In this document: positions 36,719 through 44,922 of the stretch, piece after piece
Position numbering within the stretch: the stretch's first letter is position 1
How the letters are laid out: each line of letters starts with the position of its first letter
Source: Chloroflexi bacterium TSY
GTDB taxonomy: Bacteria; Chloroflexota; Anaerolineae; Caldilineales; Caldilineaceae
Length of the DNA stretch: 64,000 nt
Assembly (NCBI GenBank): GCA_019217005.1
Contig: JAHBNG010000015.1
Coordinates: 1-64,000, forward strand
Direction: 5' to 3'
Position numbers and translations under genes: made by a program
The notes under the pieces: model-generated
Database searches by the model: none
What the model was told of the DNA's origin: nothing
The model's input: only the letters and a program-made list of their open reading frames with translations

Positions 36719-37321
36719 TTATCGAACTAAAGATCGAAGTCGAGGTGTCTCTCTCAAATCGGACCGATATTTCCAGATGAGCAATCCGCCATTTATTCCC
36801 CAAATTATCAATAAATCGATCGGTTCAGCGAAAAATAGCTGATAAACCAAAACAGTCAACACACCAAACGTAACTGCCCAACCATGAACAGTTTGCACAA
36901 GCAAGAAGAGACCCAAGAATGAACCAAAAATTACTGGATACTCACTCAGCGTTAATCCTGTCCACACGCCAAAAGTAACAGCCAGGGCCTTTCCACCTCG
37001 AAATCGAAGAAAGGGAGAAAAGACATGTCCAAAAACAGGCGCCAACACAACTGCCGCTAGAGACCATCCCGTTAGACCAATCCTAAAGTGAGCCACTCCA
37101 ACCGGAATAGCCCCCTTCAAATAATCTAAGAACAAGGCTGGGAGTCCCAGTCGCCATCCACCGGCCTTCCAGGCATTGGTTGCGCCAGGGTTGCCATCGC
37201 CATACGTGCGAATATCGGTCTGTAAGACCAGCTGTCCCAGCCAGACCGAGAACGGGATGGCTCCCAGCCAGAAGCTACACAATGTCCAAAGGAGCGCTGT
37301 CACAGTAATGCTCAACGTCAT
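36719..37321 (-). CDS. plsY: Glycerol-3-phosphate acyltransferase PlsY
   Basis: A 200-aa membrane enzyme that acylates glycerol-3-phosphate using acyl-phosphate in phospholipid synthesis. All three conserved blocks are seen: YGDGNPGATNAW, ALFLDYLKGAIPV, and FGHVFSPFLRFRGGKALA. ATG 37321 gives the family-typical N-terminus; the longer frame to 37435 runs into a palindromic repeat and is rejected. It is in the carotenoid gene run, but its function is housekeeping; its stop is 38 bp before the glycosyltransferase start. Confidence 0.9.
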   Translation of the reverse strand: MTLSITVTALLWTLCSFWLGAIPFSVWLGQLVLQTDIRTYGDGNPGATNAWKAGGWRLGLPALFLDYLKGAIPVGVAHFRIGLTGWSLAAVVLAPVFGHVFSPFLRFRGGKALAVTFGVWTGLTLSEYPVIFGSFLGLFLLVQTVHGWAVTFGVLTVLVYQLFFAEPIDLLIIWGINGGLLIWKYRSDLRETPRLRSLVR

Positions 37322-37341
37322 AAATGCACTTTTTACACAAA

Positions 37342-37470
37342 ATTCAGCGGGTCTTCGCGATAAAGTGTACAAGCGATGAATTCGTGCTGCGTGGTAGGTC
37401 AAGCGATCCAGTACGCGCCACGTACCACGCAGCACGTTGTCAAGTACACTATCTCGCGTAGAGCCAATTC
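37342..37470. repeat. Palindromic element family D, copy 2
   Basis: Outer ends AATTCAGCGGGTCTTCGCGA and TCTCGCGTAGAGCCAATT resemble copy 1 at 21904-22085, and GTGTAC/GTACAC words recur inside. The inner stem is different: CGTGCTGCGTGGTA (37383-37396) pairs with TACCACGCAGCACG (37423-37436). It lies directly upstream of plsY. Confidence 0.7.
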
Positions 37471-37557
37471 AGCTTAGTACTTATCCAAAAAGTTCTGTAA
37501 TGATACATCCTCACTCGAGAAACTGGTCGGACTCACAACCGCTTTTCGGATAAGCTC

Positions 37558-39090
37558 TTAAGCAGATACGCTTTGCGCGCTTATCGGAAGTTCCGTGTGA
37601 ATTGTCTGTTTGTCACCATTACCAATCAAATCAGCGGCAATTTTCGCTGAGGATAGTACTCCCGGCAACCCTGCCCCTGGATGTGTTCCGGCTCCAACAA
37701 AGTAGAGATTGTCAAATTCTTCTGAGCGATTGTGTGGCCTAAACCAAGCTGATTGGGTAAAAATGGGCTGGAATGAAAATGCCGACCCCTGATAGCTGTT
37801 GAGTGTATTCTGGAAATGAAGAGGGTCAATAGAATGCTCGGCGATCAAGTTGGCTTGTAAATCGGGTAGATAGTTGTCTTCCAGAAATTGCATAATCGCA
37901 TCGCGGTAGGGTTTGGCTGTTGATCTCCAATCGATGTCAGCGCCTAAGTGGGGGACCGGTGAAAGAACATAAAAGGCTTCGCAACCCGACGGAGCAATGG
38001 ACGGGTCAGTTAGCGTAGGCATATGTAAATAGAGAGAAAAATCCTTGGCTAACTGTTGCTTGTTAAAAATATCTTCCAATAAGCCTTTATAGCGTTCACT
38101 TAAAATAACGTTGTGATGGGCCAATCCTTGCTCACGATACAATCGTTTGGTGCCAAAGTAAATTACGAACAGGGACATGCTATACTTCATCCGATCCAGT
38201 TTCCGATCACTATATTTTCGTCGGAATTGTGCTGGGATCAGATTTTTGTAGGTGAAGGCTACATCGGCGTTCGAAACAACCGCATCTGCTCGATGTACGC
38301 TCTTGTCCACCAGACGGATGCCGGCGACTTGCCGACCTTCGACCAAAATTTCTTCGACCTCGGTCTCCAAATGGATCGTACCACCCATCTCTTCAAACAA
38401 CCGCCCAAGCGCAGCCACAATTGCTCCTGTTCCACCCAAAGCATAATGAATCCCCCATTCTCGTTCCAGATAGTGGATCATAGCATAAATTGAGGGTGAG
38501 TCAAACGGATTCCCACCCACTAGCAAGGGATGGAAAGAGAAGCAACGGCGTAAAAAATCATTCTCAATGAATTGTGATATGTATCGATATACACTCAGAT
38601 AGGATTGCATTTTGACCAAATCGGGAACAACTTTGAGCATGTCGAGGAATGACAGAAAAGGTTTGTCGGCCAATTCTAGAAATCCTTTTTCAAAGATAGC
38701 CTTGGTAGTGCCCATAAATTTTGTATATCCCGCTTTATCGGCAGGATTCCATTTTTCAATTTGCTTTAAAATGAACTGTTCATCTCCATTGTAATCAAAA
38801 TAATTTCGCTGGGGGTCAAAGATACGATAGAAAGGATCACAAGGAACAAAAGTAATATAATCTTCCCGACGCTTATCAGCCAGGAAAAACAGATCGTCGA
38901 AAAGGAACGGAGCCGTGATAACAGTGGGTCCACTGTCGAACCTAAAACCATTCATTTCATAAACGTAGGCTCGCCCGCCCAGCTTATCTCGTTTTTCAAA
39001 CAGCTCTACATGATGACCTAAAGCTGCCAGGCGGATGGCTGTTGCCAGTCCACCAAATCCACTGCCGATCACGATAATTTTTTGACGCAT
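37558..39090 (-). CDS. crtI: Phytoene desaturase CrtI
   Basis: A 510-aa FAD-dependent desaturase of the CrtI type. N-terminal Rossmann motif [18 protein letters not shown], then [17 protein letters not shown], and the C-terminal CrtI signature [20 protein letters not shown]. It converts 15-cis-phytoene to lycopene in several steps. The start at 39090 is only 8 bp after the regulator gene's stop, so it is transcribed with carH. Neurosporene or 4,4'-diapo specificity cannot be ruled out by sequence alone, but the C40 genes around favour phytoene. Confidence 0.93.
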   Translation of the reverse strand: MRQKIIVIGSGFGGLATAIRLAALGHHVELFEKRDKLGGRAYVYEMNGFRFDSGPTVITAPFLFDDLFFLADKRREDYITFVPCDPFYRIFDPQRNYFDYNGDEQFILKQIEKWNPADKAGYTKFMGTTKAIFEKGFLELADKPFLSFLDMLKVVPDLVKMQSYLSVYRYISQFIENDFLRRCFSFHPLLVGGNPFDSPSIYAMIHYLEREWGIHYALGGTGAIVAALGRLFEEMGGTIHLETEVEEILVEGRQVAGIRLVDKSVHRADAVVSNADVAFTYKNLIPAQFRRKYSDRKLDRMKYSMSLFVIYFGTKRLYREQGLAHHNVILSERYKGLLEDIFNKQQLAKDFSLYLHMPTLTDPSIAPSGCEAFYVLSPVPHLGADIDWRSTAKPYRDAIMQFLEDNYLPDLQANLIAEHSIDPLHFQNTLNSYQGSAFSFQPIFTQSAWFRPHNRSEEFDNLYFVGAGTHPGAGLPGVLSSAKIAADLIGNGDKQTIHTELPISAQSVSA

Positions 39091-39098
39091 GATTTCCC

Positions 39099-40421
39099 CT
39101 ATGTCTCCCGATGATTGGCCCAGCGCTCTAACCAGTGAATAATCGGTATTCCCGCTGCGCTCAGATGAATAGATGCCGCCCGCCGATAGGCGTCTAGATA
39201 ACGACAGAGCGGTAAGTTGGATGCCTGATGATTGTTGAGAAATGTATCCAGCCAGGTTACTGCTATATCGGCAAAATGGATATCGCCAAGGGCCAGAGCA
39301 GCCACAATATTGCTGGCTAATTCTCGATTGATGATGACGAGTTGTGCGGCCGGTAGTTCTTGAGCAAGTTGACTTTGGTATAGGTCTGCTTCAATAAACG
39401 ATTTCCGATCTTGGTATTGCTCTAACGCATGTTGACAGGCAACCGACGTCTCTGTCGTAGGAGGCAGCGGTGGCCGACTTGTAAGCAAGTTGTCAATCTT
39501 TTGCACTGCCTCGCGCAACGTCGGTCCTAAAAAATGACCGGGAATGCGAGCGGAGAGGGCCGGTATCTGGTTGAAAATCTTGCCGCCAAAGGCTAGGGGG
39601 ATGTTTTCCGACTTTAGAAAGGAGGCCACCTCCAGCAACATGGCAGCCGATTGTAGCCGTTGAGCTGACATAACGACCAGATGCTGCCGAACAGCTACCA
39701 ACGTTTCAGCCAAATTCGTTAAGGGGACGTTGGCGCCTAAGTAAGTCACCCGAAACCCTTGACGACGAAGCAACAAGGTTAGCAACAATACAGCAAAGCT
39801 ATGTTCTTCTTCTGCTGGGCAACCAATCAGGATGAGTTCTGTACGGGTGGGGCGTGGGAGGAGTGCCAGCATAGCCTGCAGACGTCGCATGGCCAGGGCC
39901 GAGGCGAAATGTTCCTGCTGGATCGTCGCCTGCCCGCGATACCATAATTCTCCGATCTCAGACAAGCCGTTTTGCAGAACCTCTAAACAAACTGTATCAG
40001 GTGGATGAAAGGCCAGGGCTTGAGTCAATTCGTTTTCCGCCTTCTCTTCATCAAACGCTAGACAAGCCGCAATCCAGGTTTGCCGAACATGAGCCATGGT
40101 CTGTTCCGTTGTTAATTGCACGGCTGTTGATGATCGTTGGGATGGTAGTAGGCTGGCTTGCAAGGGATCATATCCCTCTGCTTCAAGTTGACGCCATAAA
40201 GCCACGGCTCGACTAATACTCATCCCCTCATTTTTGCGAGCGATCAACCACTTGAGCGTTTCGATATCATATTCCGAATAAAGTCGATGTCCGCCAGCAG
40301 TGCGAGCAGGCTGAGGAAGGTTATAGCGCTTTTCCCAAGCTCGAAGAGTATCTGGGGTTAGGTTTGTTTGATGAATGGCAATTTGTAGGTTAAAGATTGG
40401 GGTTCGGCTATAACGAGACAT
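39099..40421 (-). CDS. MerR-type B12-binding regulator, CarH/LitR-like photoreceptor
   Basis: A 440-aa protein with a MerR helix-turn-helix ([20 protein letters not shown], residues ~25-50), then a helical domain with the Wx9EH signature (W160, E170-H171) that in CarH covers adenosylcobalamin, and a Rossmann B12 domain with the axial His candidate H207 in CPAEEEHSF. The family's following Gly (ExHxxG) is replaced by Ala. The C-terminal ~110 residues are an extra helical region beyond usual CarH length (~290-300 aa). It should repress crtB/crtI in the dark and be released by light. It is divergent from crtB with the operator at 40506-40531. Confidence 0.9.
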   Translation of the reverse strand: MSRYSRTPIFNLQIAIHQTNLTPDTLRAWEKRYNLPQPARTAGGHRLYSEYDIETLKWLIARKNEGMSISRAVALWRQLEAEGYDPLQASLLPSQRSSTAVQLTTEQTMAHVRQTWIAACLAFDEEKAENELTQALAFHPPDTVCLEVLQNGLSEIGELWYRGQATIQQEHFASALAMRRLQAMLALLPRPTRTELILIGCPAEEEHSFAVLLLTLLLRRQGFRVTYLGANVPLTNLAETLVAVRQHLVVMSAQRLQSAAMLLEVASFLKSENIPLAFGGKIFNQIPALSARIPGHFLGPTLREAVQKIDNLLTSRPPLPPTTETSVACQHALEQYQDRKSFIEADLYQSQLAQELPAAQLVIINRELASNIVAALALGDIHFADIAVTWLDTFLNNHQASNLPLCRYLDAYRRAASIHLSAAGIPIIHWLERWANHRET

Positions 40422-40485
40422 AATGGCTATTCTACATTCCGCTTTTTTGATGACTGACTGTTGTTCATGACACTCACTACAATAA

Positions 40486-40514
40486 ACAATATCTTAACAC
40501 TTATATTTTGTCAA
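40486..40514 (-). promoter_or_regulatory. Promoter of the carH-crtI operon
   Basis: On the minus strand TTGACA (40514-40509), 17-bp spacer, TATTGT (40491-40486). The -35 box is the left arm of the shared inverted repeat, so the regulator would repress its own operon. Confidence 0.8.
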
Positions 40515-40531
40515 GAAATATATTGACAAAA
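40506..40531. promoter_or_regulatory. Candidate CarH/LitR operator spanning both -35 boxes
   Basis: Perfect 9-bp inverted repeat TTTTGTCAA-N8-TTGACAAAA centred between the divergent promoters. Each arm contains one TTGACA -35 element. A MerR-family dimer or tetramer bound here would block RNA polymerase on both sides at once, matching how CarH-type repressors work at crt promoters. Confidence 0.75.
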
Positions 40532-40551
40532 CATCGACATTAAAGTATATT
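40523..40551 (+). promoter_or_regulatory. Promoter of crtB
   Basis: TTGACA (40523-40528), 17-bp spacer, TATATT (40546-40551), near the sigma-70 consensus. The transcript would start near 40558, leaving a ~150-nt leader that includes the family C MITE at 40600-40677. Confidence 0.8.
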
Positions 40552-40599
40552 ATGATAAATTTTGGATTTTGGCGTTTCTACATGACAACTCTTAAAACG

Positions 40600-40677
40600 G
40601 GTGTGTACCACAAAGTGTGTAGATGGAGACTACTTCGTCAGAGAGCCTGCTCCAGTGACACACTTTGAGACACACTG
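40600..40677 (+). mobile_element. MITE family C, copy 3 (~78 bp), in the crtB leader
   Basis: GGTGTGTACCACAAAGTGTG at the left and CACACTTTGAGACACACT at the right. In crtB mRNA it would fold into a long hairpin just ahead of the ribosome-binding site (AGGAGAAATG). Confidence 0.7.
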
Positions 40678-40705
40678 CCCATAAAACCCATATTCATCAG
40701 GAGAA

Positions 40706-41656
40706 ATGAAAATGGCTGTGAAAACACCTGCCTGGGAAAATACTCTGTTATTGCTGGCTAGTGAGGCACAAGCCACTTCTTCCGTCACTTTGCAGCAAAC
40801 CAATATAGATGCTGCTTTGTTGAAAAATGCTTACGCTCGTTGTCGGAACCTAACGGCTGTTCACAGCCGTTCTTTCTATTTAGCCTCTAGCTTGCTGCCT
40901 GGTGCAAAACGTCGGGCAGTGGGGGCTTTATATGCCTTTTGCCGTATCAGTGATGATATTGTCGACCAACCCGTTTCTGATGTGCGGATTGCATTGACAG
41001 ATTGGCGACGGCGGATGTTGGATGCGAACTTTGCTCCCAATGATTGGGTTGCTTTGGCTTGGGCCGATACCCAAACTCGCTATCACATTCCAGTGAGGTA
41101 TGCAGAACAACTAATTGAAGGAGTGACAGCCGATTTGTATCAAACACGTTATGCAACGTTTGCCGAGTTGGCCAGATATGCGTATGGGGTGGCGTCAACC
41201 GTAGGATTAATGAGTATGCACATTATTGGTTTTTCCGGCGCGGAAGCCATTCCTTATGCCATCAAGTTGGGAGTTGCGCTACAGGTGACAAATATCTTGC
41301 GAGATATCGCAGAGGATTGGCGGGCTGGACGTGTCTATCTACCTCAGGAAGAGTTAGCTGCTTTTCATCTGACTGAGGCTGATTTGGAAGCTGGGCAGGT
41401 GGATGACCGTTGGCGCGCTTTTATGGATTTTCAAATTGCCCGCAATCGTCGCCTCTATCGAGAAGCCTGGCCGGGGATAGCCCTACTCCATCCCGAAGGG
41501 CGGTTGGCTATCGCGGCCGCGGCCAGATTTTATGAAGGGATATTAGATGATATTGAACGGAGAGACTATGATGTTTTTGCCAGTCGAGCCCATGTCGATT
41601 TCTGGGGCAAAGTAAAAAAGCTGCCTGGTCTATGGTGGGAAACCCGGTGGATTTGA
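40706..41656 (+). CDS. crtB: Phytoene synthase CrtB
   Basis: A 316-aa head-to-head prenyl synthase that joins two geranylgeranyl diphosphates to phytoene. Both Asp-rich motifs are present: CRISDDIVDQ and NILRDIAEDW, followed by RVYLPQEEL. AGGAGAAATG precedes two ATGs (40706 and 40712); spacing slightly favours the second. It stands divergent from its presumed regulator and terminates 10 bp before the convergent helicase gene. Confidence 0.94.
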   Translation: MKMAVKTPAWENTLLLLASEAQATSSVTLQQTNIDAALLKNAYARCRNLTAVHSRSFYLASSLLPGAKRRAVGALYAFCRISDDIVDQPVSDVRIALTDWRRRMLDANFAPNDWVALAWADTQTRYHIPVRYAEQLIEGVTADLYQTRYATFAELARYAYGVASTVGLMSMHIIGFSGAEAIPYAIKLGVALQVTNILRDIAEDWRAGRVYLPQEELAAFHLTEADLEAGQVDDRWRAFMDFQIARNRRLYREAWPGIALLHPEGRLAIAAAARFYEGILDDIERRDYDVFASRAHVDFWGKVKKLPGLWWETRWI

Positions 41657-41666
41657 CGTATATTGC

Positions 41667-43169
41667 CTATCTCGGTTTCACAAACTTCTTCCGTCGTTTG
41701 ATGCGATGGGGACGACGAGGCTGCCCATCCTTAACCTGATTGAGAGTGGATTGAGTCGCCGTTTGATTTCCTTCATTTTGTGTAGATGTAGTTCCCCTCT
41801 GATCTTTTGTTGGTTTACGTCGTTGTTTCGTCGAGGTACGCCCTTCCAGTGGAGGACGGTTCGGTGACGCCAACTCCCTCTGCTTTTTAGGGTGGTTGTG
41901 CGATTGTGGCTGCTGTTGCTTGATCGGTTTCTCTTCATTCTGTCGACGGCTGTTTCGTTTTCGCCCATTTTGTTTTTGTCTATTTTGTCGTTGTCCATTT
42001 TGATTTCGTCCGGAGTTTCGATGAGGAAACTGTCGCTCTGGCTCGAAACCACTGTAGTCAAAATTAGGCAAGCTGCGCCGTTCGATCTCCATATCTAGCG
42101 TCTTCTCAATTTCACGCACCATTTCTGCATCATCATGTACGGCGAATGTATACGCCTCACCAGTCTGCTCTGCACGTCCTGTTCGACCAATTCGGTGTGT
42201 GTATGCATCGACTGTGTCGGGCATGTCAAAGTTGATCACGTGCGAGATTTCGGTGACGTCGATCCCACGGGCTGCAATATCTGTGGCCACGAGAATTTTG
42301 TATTTACCACTACGAAATCCGTCGATCGCCTGCTGGCGGCGATTCTGGGCCATGTTACCTTGAAGAGCTGTTACATTGTAGCCTTTCTTGTCCAGATCGG
42401 ATGCCAAGAAGCGGGCGCGTCGCTTGGTGCGCGTAAAGATCAGAACTTGATCCATCTGTGTTTGCCTCAGCATGGCAAAGAGCAGCTTCTTCTTGAGATT
42501 GTTGGTAACAGGGTAGAGCGAATGGGAAACGGTCTTAGCAGGTGCAATCATCCCAATCTGCACAGTGACTGGATCATGGAGGATATCATTCGATAGTTTT
42601 CGAATGTCCTCAGGCATGGTGGCTGAAAAAAAGAGGGTCTGTCGTTTAGTAGGTAGCAGTTTGAGGATGCGCCGAACATCTGGGAGAAATCCCATATCGC
42701 ACATACGATCGGCTTCATCCAAAACAAGCACCTCCACACGTGATAAGTCAATATTGCCTTCGCTGTGCAAATCGAGCAAACGGCCCGGACACGCGACCAC
42801 AATCTCTACACCACTTTTGAGCACCTTTACTTGGGGCGTTTTGCCAACTCCACCATAGATGGCAGTGCTACGGATGTGGGTTTTCCTGCCCAGATCGACG
42901 CTTGTTTGATAGATTTGCTCAGCGAGTTCACGCGTTGGGACAACAACGAGCGCTCGGGTCCGACGTAATGGGCCTTGCGTAAACCGTTGTAAGATAGGTA
43001 ACATAAAGGCTGCGGTCTTGCCTGTGCCTGTCTGTGCCAGTCCAAGTACATCACGGCCTTCCAGCACGACGGGAATTGCTTGTTCTTGAATCGGGGTCGG
43101 TTTTTCGAAACCAACTGCGTGGAGCTGCTGCACAATACGCGGATCAAACGAAAATAAATCAAAATTCAT
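41667..43169 (-). CDS. DEAD-box RNA helicase (RhlE-like)
   Basis: A 500-aa ATP-dependent RNA helicase. Motifs in order: Q motif (FEKPTPIQEQAIP), I (AQTGTGKT), II (DEAD), III (SAT), VI (HRIGRTGRAEQTG). The last ~120 residues are a basic Gln/Asn/Arg tail (NQNGQRQNRQKQNGRKRNSR) that should bind RNA nonspecifically, as in cold-adapted or RhlE helicases. It is a single gene with its own promoter region before 43169; it may assist ribosome assembly or cold-stress RNA remodelling. Confidence 0.93.
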   Translation of the reverse strand: MNFDLFSFDPRIVQQLHAVGFEKPTPIQEQAIPVVLEGRDVLGLAQTGTGKTAAFMLPILQRFTQGPLRRTRALVVVPTRELAEQIYQTSVDLGRKTHIRSTAIYGGVGKTPQVKVLKSGVEIVVACPGRLLDLHSEGNIDLSRVEVLVLDEADRMCDMGFLPDVRRILKLLPTKRQTLFFSATMPEDIRKLSNDILHDPVTVQIGMIAPAKTVSHSLYPVTNNLKKKLLFAMLRQTQMDQVLIFTRTKRRARFLASDLDKKGYNVTALQGNMAQNRRQQAIDGFRSGKYKILVATDIAARGIDVTEISHVINFDMPDTVDAYTHRIGRTGRAEQTGEAYTFAVHDDAEMVREIEKTLDMEIERRSLPNFDYSGFEPERQFPHRNSGRNQNGQRQNRQKQNGRKRNSRRQNEEKPIKQQQPQSHNHPKKQRELASPNRPPLEGRTSTKQRRKPTKDQRGTTSTQNEGNQTATQSTLNQVKDGQPRRPHRIKRRKKFVKPR

Positions 43170-43283
43170 CGAGGGTATTCCTTTATTTACATAGACAAAC
43201 GATAAGTATAACGCTTATCAGTCAGAATCACAAGAAGTTGCGCCACAGCTTTTTAAGCAAAAGTCCTTTAGAAATGGCCACCA

Positions 43284-43428
43284 ATGTATTTGATCGGCCT
43301 GATCCTGCATCTGTGATACATGAAGCAGTTCTGCTTCGTAATCTCAGTCTGAGATTTGTGCGGTTGAACGCACAGCTCCTGGAGTCACGACGTTGTTTGT
43401 CGTGGCTCTGGCTTTCTGTTCATTTCTA
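43284..43428 (+). ncRNA. Hairpin-rich leader element, copy A (candidate structured RNA)
   Basis: Five helices can be drawn in series: ATGTAT/ATACAT (43284-43289 with 43316-43321), GAAGCA/TGCTTC (43322-43327, 43332-43337), AATCTCA/TGAGATT (43340-43346, 43350-43356), TGTGCG/CGCACA (43357-43362, 43369-43374), CACGAC/GTCGTG (43386-43391, 43399-43404). It ends at the TTCTAGGAG ribosome-binding site of a 41-aa ORF. A second copy (43895-44050) keeps every stem while loops, and part of the last stem, change. No known riboswitch class is recognised. Confidence 0.6.
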
Positions 43429-43438
43429 GGAGTCATAC

Positions 43439-43564
43439 ATGGATACCGGACTGCTGGTCGGCTTCTTGCCGGCCGCTTTGATTGTCATTGTCGTCGTGCT
43501 CACCGAACTGCGCCGCAGACGGTTACATCGCAAGCGCGAGCGCTGGTCTATGTACATCGGCTGA
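43439..43564 (+). CDS. Small single-pass membrane protein, 41 aa
   Basis: ATG 43439 follows CTAGGAG by 6 nt. The product begins MDTGLLVGFLPAALIVIVVV, one membrane helix, and ends in a basic tail (LRRRRLHRKRERW). It resembles the many bacterial mini-proteins that modulate membrane complexes. It is directly preceded by structured leader A, which may control it. It was too short for the usual ORF threshold. Confidence 0.6.
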   Translation: MDTGLLVGFLPAALIVIVVVLTELRRRRLHRKRERWSMYIG

Positions 43565-43595
43565 CAAAAGTCAGTCACAACGATGAAGGGGACAG

Positions 43596-43811
43596 ATGAC
43601 AAACAGAGAAAACATCGTCAGGGTCGTACAAAATTTTGTGAAACTTCTAGATAACACCGAGTTAGATGAGATCATCGAGGAGATCAACTGGACATTAATG
43701 ACGGAGATTTCAAAGTCCGAACAATTTATTTTAATGGGTATTCACGAAATGGCCGAAGAGGAGTTGTGGAGGCGAAAGAAACAAGAGCAGTTCCGAGAAA
43801 ATGCACTCTGA
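43596..43811 (+). CDS. Small hypothetical protein, 71 aa
   Basis: Starts with ATG behind AAGGGGAC, 31 bp after the 41-aa gene, likely in the same transcript. Highly charged and helical (ELDEIIEEINWTLMTEISKS; EMAEEELWRRKKQEQFR). No family recognised. The second hairpin-rich leader begins ~85 bp after its stop. Confidence 0.6.
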   Translation: MTNRENIVRVVQNFVKLLDNTELDEIIEEINWTLMTEISKSEQFILMGIHEMAEEELWRRKKQEQFRENAL

Positions 43812-43894
43812 CTGGGGATGGTCACATGAATTCGTTGAGCTATCTGTGTTTATGGTTTCCTATTTTGTCATATCAAAAATAACCAGTGGGGCTC

Positions 43895-44050
43895 ATGTAT
43901 TTAACCGACCTGTTGCTGCATCTGTGATACATGAAGCAGCAATGCTTCGTTATCTCAAAATGAGATGTGTGCGATTAGAACGCACAGTATAAACGCCACG
44001 ATAGAACACGCCGTGGCTTTTGTGCTGTGCGTTCGTTCATTTCTAGGAGG
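43895..44050 (+). ncRNA. Hairpin-rich leader element, copy B (candidate structured RNA)
   Basis: Same order of helices as copy A: ATGTAT/ATACAT (43895, 43927), GAAGCA/TGCTTC (43933, 43943), ATCTCA/TGAGAT (43952, 43961), TGTGCG/CGCACA (43968, 43981), and a fifth stem rebuilt as GCCACG/CGTGGC (43995-44000, 44012-44017). It ends in TTCTAGGAGG before ATG 44056, which opens a 30-codon ORF (MDLRTSHVPSRNG...) that looks like a decayed remnant with no membrane segment. The changed but still paired fifth stem is evidence for RNA structure. Confidence 0.6.
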
Positions 44051-44148
44051 CATAGATGGATCTGAGGACATCTCACGTCCCCAGCCGTAACGGATTACTT
44101 CACCATATCAAAAATGGCCAGCACCTGTTCCGGTGTTGGTCGTGCTGA

Positions 44149-44922
44149 AACATGATGAAACGACACACACTCATTCTCATTCTCGGTGTCCGGATGGCCA
44201 ATCGTGGCAAACATCCCGTGCCATCATGGGGTAAATCAATGCTCCTTCAATCAGTTGGGCATTAATGCGCTGCATTTCTGTAAACGACAGTGCCTGGCAC
44301 CGATATGCACATCGATCATCACATCCAGGTCACGCTTGATGGTGTGGCCATCAACATTCAGCTCACGTCCGAACGCCGCCTTGTTGATGTCGTCCGTTGG
44401 TGTCGAGATATTCGGAGATGTTCCCAGCGCTGGCCAGAGCGAAGACGATCATGACGCTATGAACGAGATGCTCGATGATAAAGTGTTGTTTTAGATTTTT
44501 TCATGGTAGAATACCTTTGTCAATGTTCCATTGACACTCCTTTCGAGGCGCGGACGTGTTTGCGATCACGTCCGCGCCAACCCTTTTTACACAATCGGCA
44601 CCCGAGATCGATGCTGGAATCACTTCCAAGTGATGTGCAGCGCAGCATGGCAGCTTTGGAACCTTCGACGCTGCCAATATCAATTTTGTCTTTGCCTATC
44701 TGATCACCAGCCGCGCGCAAAATATTCTGAAGGTTTTCCCCACACTCATAACTGAACTTAGCATTTTCGGGTATGATTTTGAGCCCCAATTAGGACAATG
44801 CATAAGCCAACCAGTTCAAGAGGATTTTGATTAGAGGTTTTGATAAATTGTCATTTGGCTAAAAGGAAATGTTTCACCCTACAGAGAGCGCATCCTGGTT
44901 GAGAAAATGCGAAATCCATGCT
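44149..44922. other. Region without an intact gene: decayed minus-strand coding fragments
   Basis: On the minus strand, between ~44160 and 44480, shifted frames give coherent peptides (AFGRELNVDGHTIKRDLDVM and MQRINAQLIEGALIY), as of a broken gene with a possible helix-turn-helix; the family is not recognised. At 44547-44578 there is a terminator-like hairpin (see separate entry). The remainder up to the IS at 44923 holds nothing I can name. Confidence 0.4.
44547..44578 (+). terminator. GC-rich hairpin with T-tract
   Basis: GGCGCGGACGTG and its exact complement CACGTCCGCGCC are separated by 8 nt and followed by AACCCTTTTTAC. It could end transcripts from the leader B region. Confidence 0.5.

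Noticed and set aside
37340..37435. Longer N-terminus of PlsY reaching 37435
   Set aside because: The added 38 residues are encoded by the palindromic repeat family D and are not homologous to PlsY; the internal ATG 37321 gives the family start.
43596..43811. 71-aa protein as DGR accessory factor Avd
   Set aside because: Avd proteins are ~110-130 aa four-helix bundles; this protein is too short and acidic, and no template or RT is nearby.
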